The translations under genes were made by a program, and so were the position numbers. This document shows positions 1 through 4,465 of a stretch of DNA of 5,295 nt, in pieces (position 1 is the first letter of the stretch; each line of letters begins with the position of its first letter). The DNA comes from an uncultured Lachnobacterium sp. (GTDB taxonomy: Bacteria > Bacillota > Clostridia > Lachnospirales > Lachnospiraceae), in the NCBI GenBank assembly GCA_945971355.1, contig CAMFPD010000157.1, positions 1-5,295 on the forward strand. Reading direction: 5' to 3'. The notes under the pieces are model-generated. The model had not been told where the DNA came from, searched no databases, and worked only from the letters and a program-made list of their open reading frames with translations.

Positions 1-311
1 CTAAAAAATCTCGATTTTATATGGAAATTTTATATATCTATCATTTTATCAACGAGTCTGAATTATGTCAAAGAAATTGGAGTGTGGTCACATAATTACT
101 TGGTGACTTTCTGGACATAAATAGTTGTTATGGAGATTTTAATATGAGTACAGTATAATATTGTTGTATAAAGCCTTGAGAATTTATGGGAGGTATAGAT
201 TTTGAGGAGAAAAATTTTGTGAGTTTCAATTCATAAAAAGTGTGTAAATTTTAATGAAATATTGTAACTGTTCAAAACAGATACGAAAAAATATTAGAAG
301 AGGAGAATATT
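1..311. other. Gene-free AT-rich leader region
   Basis: No convincing gene lies here. The frame starting at base 1 is open for 39 codons to a TAA at 118-120, but its product has no recognisable motif and no start is visible, so it may be the tail of an upstream gene or simple chance. The rest is stop-rich AT sequence. One possible promoter is listed separately at 131-159. The last bases carry the ribosome binding site AGGAG (301-305) of the membrane-protein gene. I see no tRNA, riboswitch or strong hairpin. Confidence 0.5.
131..159 (+). promoter_or_regulatory. Possible promoter for the membrane protein-rsmH-like unit
   Basis: A perfect -10 hexamer TATAAT lies at 154-159. Seventeen bases upstream, TGGAGA at 131-136 matches the -35 consensus TTGACA at four of six positions. 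Transcription would start near 166, giving a leader of about 145 bases before the ATG at 312. In DNA this AT-rich a TATAAT can occur by chance, so the call is tentative. No other candidate in 1-311 has both boxes at usual spacing. Confidence 0.3.
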
Positions 312-629
312 ATGATTATAGCATTTGGTATATGGAGTATAGTTGCATTGATTTTTCTTGGGATAGGAGTACTGTGTCGTAAATCTCAGGAAGCGGTTGG
401 CTTTTTTACATTTGCGAAGCCGCCTGTTGTTAAGGATGTGAGAAAATACAATTGTGCTGTTTCAGGAATATGGATAGTATTTGCAATAATATTTGAATTG
501 CTTGGAGTTCCTTTTTTGTTTTTGGAACAGAATTCTCCTATTATTTTTCTAAGTGTATTCGGGGTAGTAGGACTGATTATAGGAATTATTATTGCTTATA
601 TAAGAGTGGAAGATAAGTATAAAGTATAG
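312..629 (+). CDS. Small three-helix membrane protein, function unknown
   Basis: The product is 105 residues, mostly hydrophobic, with three likely membrane helices at about residues 3-22, 48-70 and 77-98. Positive charges after helix 1 (CRKS) and at the C-terminus (EDKYKV) fit an N-outside, C-inside topology. The loop between helices 1 and 2 holds a polar, likely conserved stretch, GFFTFAKPPVVKDVRKYN (about 30-47). Similar short proteins with a 'GFFT..KPP.V.DV.KYN' loop followed by a helix are, from memory, common in Clostridia without a known function. I cannot assign a numbered domain. The start is supported by AGGAG at 301-305, six bases before the ATG. The stop is 21 bases before the rsmH-like gene and in the same frame, so co-transcription is likely. 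No signal peptidase site or catalytic motif is visible. Confidence 0.75.
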   Translation: MIIAFGIWSIVALIFLGIGVLCRKSQEAVGFFTFAKPPVVKDVRKYNCAVSGIWIVFAIIFELLGVPFLFLEQNSPIIFLSVFGVVGLIIGIIIAYIRVEDKYKV

Positions 630-650
630 AAGGATAGGTGCTTTGCGGAA

Positions 651-1787
651 ATGAAAAACGAAAATAATATTAATAACGTAAGCAATGAAAACAATATGAA
701 AGAAATGAAATTCCAAAACAGCATAGAAGTGGAAAATACCGAGACACAGGCAGTTCACAAACGCCGTGTAAGATACAAGGGCACACATCCCCGTAAATTC
801 GAGGAAAAATACAAGGAGCATAATCCTGAAAAATATGCGGATACAATTGCAAAAGTAATCAGCAAGGGAAGTACACCAGCAGGTATGCACATATCTATAA
901 TGGTAAAAGAGATTCTTGATTTTTTACAGATTAAGCCTGGACAAAAGGGGCTTGATGCAACCCTTGGCTATGGTGGTCATACCAGAAAGATGCTGGAGCA
1001 GCTGCAGGGCGAGGGTCATATGTATGCGCTTGATGTGGATCCTATTGAAATCGTTAAAACCAAGGAAAGACTTGCTAAAGCTGGATTTGGTGAAGATATA
1101 CTCACCATAATCAAGACTAACTTTGCAAATCTATCTGAGGTTGCAGGAGAGTATGGTCCTTTTGATTTTATGATGGCTGACCTTGGAGTTTCATCCATGC
1201 AGATAGACAATCCAGAGAGAGGTTTTTCCTATAAAATAGAAGGGCCTCTTGATTTGCGTCTTGACCCTGAACATGGTGTGTCAGCAGCAGAGCGACTAAA
1301 GGAGCTTAACCAGGATGAAATAGAAGGAATGCTCATAGAAAATTCTGATGAGCCCTATGCTGACAAAATCGCAGCAGAGATTACTAAGGCATACCGAAGA
1401 GGTCAGAAGATAGAAACAACAACAGATTTGAAAAATGTCATTGAAAGTGCGTTGTCTTTTTTACCTGACAATAAGGAGAAGAAGGATATTGTAAAGAAAA
1501 CCTGTCAAAGAACCTTTCAGGCACTTAGAATTGATGTTAATAGTGAGTTTGAGGTACTTGAAGCATTTTTGGAGGCTCTGCCAGATGCACTTGCAAGTGG
1601 AGGCAGGGTTGCGATTCTTACGTTCCATTCAGGGGAGGACAGACTTGTTAAGAAAACCTTCAATAGATTATTGAAGACTGGGGTGTTTTCTGAAGTGTCT
1701 AAGGATGTAATCAGACCAAGTGCAGAGGAATGTGCGCAGAATGGAAGAGCAAGGTCGACAAAGATGAGATGGGCTGTGAAGGCATAA
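651..1787 (+). CDS. RsmH/MraW-like SAM-dependent rRNA methyltransferase (divergent paralogue)
   Basis: RsmH methylates N4 of C1402 in 16S rRNA using S-adenosylmethionine. Family motifs appear in order: DATLGYGGHT (residues 102-111, SAM-binding loop), LDVDP (127-131), DLGVSSMQID (177-186), ERGFSYK (189-195), GPLDLRLD (198-205), RTFQALRIDVNSE (287-299), FHSGEDR (325-331) and ARSTKMRW (367-374). Several differ from the usual forms: FHSLEDR has become FHSGEDR, the HPATR before TFQALRI has become KTCQR, and DMRMD has become DLRLD. The cysteine-containing segment usual between FHSLEDR and the C-terminal motif in many Firmicute RsmH proteins is missing. About 79 residues precede the point where standard RsmH begins (here H80): an Asn/Glu-rich stretch (1-35), then a basic segment, HKRRVRYKGTHPRKF (36-50). 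This makes 378 residues against about 310. No mraZ, ftsL or pbp gene adjoins it, so it is probably an extra copy rather than the housekeeping gene, and its substrate may differ. The ATG at 651 has only a weak upstream AAGGA (630-634), but no in-frame alternative has a better site. A terminator follows at 1866. Confidence 0.85.
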   Translation: MKNENNINNVSNENNMKEMKFQNSIEVENTETQAVHKRRVRYKGTHPRKFEEKYKEHNPEKYADTIAKVISKGSTPAGMHISIMVKEILDFLQIKPGQKGLDATLGYGGHTRKMLEQLQGEGHMYALDVDPIEIVKTKERLAKAGFGEDILTIIKTNFANLSEVAGEYGPFDFMMADLGVSSMQIDNPERGFSYKIEGPLDLRLDPEHGVSAAERLKELNQDEIEGMLIENSDEPYADKIAAEITKAYRRGQKIETTTDLKNVIESALSFLPDNKEKKDIVKKTCQRTFQALRIDVNSEFEVLEAFLEALPDALASGGRVAILTFHSGEDRLVKKTFNRLLKTGVFSEVSKDVIRPSAEECAQNGRARSTKMRWAVKA

Positions 1788-1848
1788 TGCTTGTAAAAAT
1801 GTAATGTTTGTAAAGTTGCAATACCAAGGTGAAGTGAACTGGAATAAT

Positions 1849-1956
1849 TGGACTTTTTAAGAGATAATCACGTGTTTTGATACTAAAAACGCGTGATTTT
1901 TTTGTTGTTCAAAATTGTTTGGGAACATAAATTGATTATTGCTTATGAAAAGTCCA
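1849..1956. repeat. Nine-base inverted repeat flanking the terminator
   Basis: TGGACTTTT at 1849-1857 is matched by its exact complement AAAAGTCCA at 1948-1956. The arms enclose the rsmH-like terminator hairpin. A related pair with one extra C lies just downstream (2000-2040). No function is known, and chance is possible in AT-rich DNA. Confidence 0.35.
1866..1903 (+). terminator. Intrinsic terminator after the rsmH-like gene
   Basis: A 13-base-pair stem pairs 1866-1878 (AATCACGTGTTTT) with 1886-1898 (AAAACGCGTGATT), with one G-T wobble and a seven-base loop. It is followed by an uninterrupted run of T reaching 1903. This is a classic rho-independent terminator, 79 bases after the stop codon. 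It separates the left transcription unit from the regulatory region that follows. Confidence 0.88.
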
Positions 1957-2135
1957 TTTTTGCCTGTTTTTTGGATTATTTAAGCGAAAAAATTGATAAA
2001 AGGTCCAGGTATAATCTTATATCAAATTAGGTTGGACCTTATATGCCTGAAATGATGTGAAAAAATCCTAACTACACGCCAAACTATATGCTACACAGGC
2101 TGGTTCAAAGAAAAAAGGCACAAATGAACAACGGG
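1904..2135. other. Non-coding intergenic stretch, no gene seen
   Basis: Between the terminator and the first operator no frame on either strand looks coding. The region is AT-rich and contains the inverted repeat at 2000-2040 and one arm of the 1849-1956 repeat. A TATAAT at 2010-2015 has no -35 box at normal spacing. Nothing resembles a tRNA, a known riboswitch or an insertion-sequence end. Confidence 0.5.
2000..2040. repeat. Perfect 8-bp inverted repeat AAGGTCCA/TGGACCTT
   Basis: AAGGTCCA (2000-2007) and TGGACCTT (2033-2040) are exact complements separated by 25 bases. Within the loop, TAAT (2012-2015) and ATTA (2026-2029) can also pair. No T-run follows, so it is not an intrinsic terminator. 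It could be a protein-binding site or an RNA hairpin. It does not correspond to a family I recognise. Confidence 0.5.
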
Positions 2136-2151
2136 ACAAACGGTTGCGCAA
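2136..2151 (+). promoter_or_regulatory. Upstream LacI-type operator (O1)
   Basis: ACAAACGGTTGCGCAA is identical to the 16 bases at 2264-2279 and contains the palindrome TTGCGCAA (2144-2151) with a central CG, as is usual for LacI-family sites. It lies about 75 bases upstream of the -35 box and 128 bp centre to centre from the second copy, close to twelve helical turns, which would suit DNA looping between two bound repressors. The symmetry could instead centre on the CG of AAACGGTT, so the exact half-sites are unsettled. The regulator gene is not in this window. Confidence 0.65.
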
Positions 2152-2172
2152 ATCAAGAAATTGAATTTGCGC
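2146..2172. repeat. Bulged hairpin overlapping the upstream operator
   Basis: GCGCAAA (2146-2152) pairs with TTTGCGC (2166-2172), and TCAA (2153-2156) pairs with TTGA (2161-2164). This gives an 11-bp stem with one bulged A (2165) and a GAAA loop (2157-2160). It lies upstream of the predicted start of transcription, so an RNA role would need another promoter. As DNA, it duplicates the right half of the operator in inverted orientation. Confidence 0.5.
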
Positions 2173-2225
2173 GGAAATTGTGAAAAGTGCTAAAAACAAA
2201 CATTAAAAAATATTAAAATTGCACA

Positions 2226-2254
2226 TTGACATATTTACTATAGGGATATATACT
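2226..2254 (+). promoter_or_regulatory. Near-consensus sigma-A promoter for the 621-residue protein gene
   Basis: The -35 box TTGACA (2226-2231) is a perfect consensus. After a 17-base spacer the -10 box TATACT (2249-2254) matches at five of six positions. Transcription should start near 2260-2262, giving a leader of about 95 bases. An operator begins at 2264, right after the start, so a bound repressor would block initiation or early elongation. This predicts strong expression when the repressor is released. Confidence 0.85.
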
Positions 2255-2263
2255 AGATTATGA

Positions 2264-2280
2264 ACAAACGGTTGCGCAAC
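2264..2280 (+). promoter_or_regulatory. Promoter-proximal LacI-type operator (O2)
   Basis: This is the second exact copy of ACAAACGGTTGCGCAA. Here the palindrome is extended to ten bases, GTTGCGCAAC (2271-2280). Its position at about +3 to +20 relative to the predicted start is typical of a repressing operator. An exact 16-base repetition in the same orientation within one intergenic region is very unlikely to be chance. Confidence 0.75.
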
Positions 2281-2309
2281 ATGAGTGAACAACTATAGCG
2301 ACATGAGTG
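2279..2309 (+). repeat. Direct repeat ACATGAGTG, 22-bp period
   Basis: ACATGAGTG occurs at 2279-2287 and 2301-2309, 22 bp apart, so both copies face the same side of the helix. Spacing near 21 bp between direct half-sites is characteristic of AraC-family binding, and an AraC-type gene lies downstream at 4466. The repeat is downstream of the predicted start, which would suit repression better than activation. It overlaps the last two bases of operator O2. Confidence 0.4.
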
Positions 2310-2344
2310 CAATCATAACAAATAAACCAATAAATAATACAAAT

Positions 2345-2349
2345 GGAGG
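2345..2349 (+). promoter_or_regulatory. Ribosome binding site that sets the start of the 621-residue protein
   Basis: GGAGG at 2345-2349 is five bases before ATG 2355 and eight before ATG 2358. The more upstream in-frame ATG at 2343 overlaps this site and has no Shine-Dalgarno sequence of its own, so it is not the start. Confidence 0.85.
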
Positions 2350-2354
2350 ATTTC

Positions 2355-4220
2355 ATGATGGACAAATTTATTGTTAACATCATTCACCGCCCAGAGATGG
2401 TTCCTGAGTACTCAGCAACTGTAACTGGACAGGGCAAGGAAGAGGATATCGGAGATAAGAAGCTCATTACAGAGTCACTTGACATTTTCAAGACTCAGCA
2501 GAGACTTGCTCATGAAGCAGGACTTAAGTGTACTATCCAGATGACATATGCAGCTCTTTTCAATGAAGAGGCTGTTGAACTTGCAAAGCATGACCATGAG
2601 GTATATGGTGATGAGATTGCTCTTTCATTACTTGGACTTCCTTGTGAGGAATTCCGTGAGAAATATAAGACAAAGGATTTCTGTATCTGGATGTTCTCAA
2701 TGGAGGACAAGAAAGCTATCGTAAATGATGTTTTTGAGAAGTTCCATGACACATTTGGATTTTATCCAGAGTCAACAGGTTCATACTACATGGATGCTGA
2801 TTTGACAAATTACATTAAGGCTACATATCCTTCTGTAAAATGTGCAGTTGCAACATGCTGGGAGGAAGGACCAAAGGCATACCACACATGTAACAACTCA
2901 TGGTATACACTCTTTGACGGAGGCCCATGGGCACCATGGATTCCTTCAAAGCAGAATACACATGCACCAGCAGCAAACAAGGAAGAGGATAGTGGAATCG
3001 TTGCAATCCCACATCTCTCACGTGACCTTATTGCTTGTTACGATGGAAATGGTTCAAACTTCGGAACACATCCACAGAACGTTCTTCGTGGTATGATTTA
3101 TGACACAAAGACATGGGAGTATCCATATCTTTACAACCTCATTGATCAGTACAGAGATCTTGCAAAGTACAATAACGGATATGCATACAACATGATGTTC
3201 GTTGGACCAGGCTGGATGAACAAGATGGGACGTTGGGAGCAGCCATATGAGCTTCTTCTTAAGTCTTACACAGATGGATGTAATTACTATGGAAAATTAA
3301 AGAAGGAAGGCAAGCTTATCGATATGACAATGTCTGAGTTTGCTGACTATTATAGAGAGAAGAAGGGTGTAAATGCTGGAAACTACAATGAGCCAGAATG
3401 TGCACCATGGAGAGATATCCTCTACGGATCAGACAAGCAGTTATTCTGGTATTGCGATCCATATATGAGAGCATGTGTAAACATGGATCAGGGTGGAGCT
3501 ATCGTAGACCTTCGTCCTTATGTAGCTAAGCTTGAGTGGCCAGTAGGAATTGGAACAAAGCATGTTCAGGATGCTTCATATCCATTCCTTATCCAGGAAA
3601 AATACAGAGCTGGATATTTCACACATTACGCAGGAGCTGGAACAGTTAGAAGTGCTAAGCTTTCTTATAACGGAGAGGAAGTAGATCTCTGTCTCTGCCC
3701 AACACATTCTCATTTCTCAGAGGAAGTGATTGATGGAAAGAAGACAAGAATCCTTACACTTGATCCAGTAGAAATCCAGTTCAATGGTGTAAGCGTTAAG
3801 CTTCAGACAAAGGAGTACTTTGAGGAAGGCGCTTCAAATATCAAGATTGAGAGAAATATTCTTGAGATTAGTGATCCAACAGCTGAGATTTATCTCGATG
3901 AGTATATCACAGCATGCTATGGAACAACAGAGTATCCAGAGGATATGACAGGAATTACTCTTGAGGCTGTTGGTGGACAGTCACCTGCTACAATAGATTA
4001 TGAGTACAGATGTCGTGATGCAAAGGATATGGGAGCTACAGAGGTTAGCGCAGTAATTCCACAGATTCAGACAAAGGTTTCACTCACACCTTCAGCAGAG
4101 GCAGAGGGATATATTGAAGAGGGATATGCATTCTCACCAATGTTCAAGCTTGGATATAAGAAGCAGATTTCAGACAAGGAGGTATTTGCAACATGGCTCA
4201 ACTTGGCAAAGGCAAATTAA
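2355..4220 (+). CDS. Conserved-looking 621-residue cytoplasmic protein, function unknown
   Basis: I do not recognise a characterised family. The product has no signal peptide or membrane segment, so it should be cytoplasmic. The first 230 residues alternate short hydrophobic strands and helices, starting with KFIVNIIHRPE (4-14), and include LAKHDHEVYGDEIALSLLGL (76-95). That stretch loosely resembles the 'GHEIGLH' strand of polysaccharide-deacetylase-like barrels, and YPESTGSYYMDADL (137-150) follows. An aromatic-rich segment around 183-196 (SWYTLFDGGPWAPW) could line a sugar-binding site. Residues from about 430 on look beta-rich, as in the C-terminal sandwich of some carbohydrate enzymes. 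These are resemblances only, not an assignment. ATG 2358 is an equally possible start, giving 620 residues. The gene has its own strong promoter with two LacI-type operators, which points to induction by a sugar. Codons are selective (AAG for Lys, CCA for Pro, ACA for Thr, GGA for Gly dominate), suggesting high expression. Its end overlaps the zinc-ribbon gene by 28 bases. Confidence 0.9.
   Translation: MMDKFIVNIIHRPEMVPEYSATVTGQGKEEDIGDKKLITESLDIFKTQQRLAHEAGLKCTIQMTYAALFNEEAVELAKHDHEVYGDEIALSLLGLPCEEFREKYKTKDFCIWMFSMEDKKAIVNDVFEKFHDTFGFYPESTGSYYMDADLTNYIKATYPSVKCAVATCWEEGPKAYHTCNNSWYTLFDGGPWAPWIPSKQNTHAPAANKEEDSGIVAIPHLSRDLIACYDGNGSNFGTHPQNVLRGMIYDTKTWEYPYLYNLIDQYRDLAKYNNGYAYNMMFVGPGWMNKMGRWEQPYELLLKSYTDGCNYYGKLKKEGKLIDMTMSEFADYYREKKGVNAGNYNEPECAPWRDILYGSDKQLFWYCDPYMRACVNMDQGGAIVDLRPYVAKLEWPVGIGTKHVQDASYPFLIQEKYRAGYFTHYAGAGTVRSAKLSYNGEEVDLCLCPTHSHFSEEVIDGKKTRILTLDPVEIQFNGVSVKLQTKEYFEEGASNIKIERNILEISDPTAEIYLDEYITACYGTTEYPEDMTGITLEAVGGQSPATIDYEYRCRDAKDMGATEVSAVIPQIQTKVSLTPSAEAEGYIEEGYAFSPMFKLGYKKQISDKEVFATWLNLAKAN
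4176..4182 (+). promoter_or_regulatory. Ribosome binding site inside the preceding gene
   Basis: AAGGAGG at 4176-4182 lies ten bases before the ATG at 4193, inside the coding sequence of the 621-residue protein (encoding its DKEV residues). It supports genuine initiation of the overlapping zinc-ribbon gene. Confidence 0.8.
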
Positions 4221-4411
4221 ATTACAGATGTCCAGCATGCTTTCAGCGTGATTTAGATATCGATATGTTCTACAATAAGGATACAGGTATTTACAGTTGT
4301 ATCAGATGTCAGTTCAGAGGAACAGAGGAACAGGTTCTTGCAGGTAACGAAGATATTCGTAAAAAGTATGGTGCAATGTACCAGAGATTCGATAAATTTG
4401 ATTTTGACTAG
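4193..4411 (+). CDS. Small zinc-ribbon-like protein, function unknown
   Basis: The product is 72 residues. Two cysteine pairs, CPAC (13-16) and CIRC (36-39), are separated by 19 residues rich in acidic and aromatic side chains (DLDIDMFYNKDTGIY). This is the pattern of a zinc ribbon binding one metal ion. The second half (about 44-72) is polar and probably helical, ending in an acidic DKFDFD tail. Such folds bind nucleic acid or act as adaptors in larger complexes, and nothing here decides between these. The gene begins 28 bases inside the end of the 621-residue protein gene in another reading frame, with a full AAGGAGG ribosome site, so the two are transcribed together and may be translationally coupled. 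No earlier start is available, and the next Met lies past the first CxxC. A hairpin terminator starts 13 bases after the stop. Confidence 0.85.
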   Translation: MAQLGKGKLNYRCPACFQRDLDIDMFYNKDTGIYSCIRCQFRGTEEQVLAGNEDIRKKYGAMYQRFDKFDFD

Positions 4412-4424
4412 AAAGTAGTGTTTG

Positions 4425-4451
4425 TGGGCCGTTTTTGTAACGGCCCATTTT
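4425..4451 (+). terminator. Hairpin terminator before the AraC-type gene
   Basis: A perfect nine-base-pair GC-rich stem pairs TGGGCCGTT (4425-4433) with AACGGCCCA (4439-4447) around a five-base loop. Only four T residues follow before AATAA, so termination may be incomplete. The next gene's ribosome site (4455-4460) begins four bases later, leaving no room for a promoter between. Some read-through into the regulator gene is therefore likely. Confidence 0.78.
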
Positions 4452-4465
4452 AATAAGGAGTTTTT

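Noticed and set aside
88..108. GTCAC/GTGAC inverted repeat
   Set aside because: The arms are only five bases long with an 11-base gap, too weak to separate from chance.
1..120. Frame open from the window edge to TAA at 118-120 (39 codons)
   Set aside because: No start, no motif and an unusual composition; it could be the tail of an upstream gene, but cannot be supported.
549..890. Reverse-strand open frame of 113 codons
   Set aside because: It lies antisense to the membrane-protein and rsmH-like genes, has a low-complexity Phe/Cys/Tyr-rich product and no ribosome site.
2010..2015. TATAAT as a second promoter in the intergenic region
   Set aside because: The nearest -35-like box, TTGATA at 1993-1998, is only 11 bases away, and the 17-base position holds a run of A.
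2281..2298. Five-codon leader peptide (ATG to TAG) in the 5' leader
   Set aside because: It has no ribosome site, and its start falls within the operator and direct-repeat sequences, which explain it better.
2343..2354. Upstream ATG as the start of the 621-residue protein
   Set aside because: This ATG overlaps the GGAGG that serves ATG 2355 or 2358 and has no ribosome site of its own.
2842..3096. 84-codon open frame inside the 621-residue protein gene
   Set aside because: It is a His/Thr-rich shadow frame caused by the host gene's codon bias (CCA, ACA, CAT), with no ribosome site.
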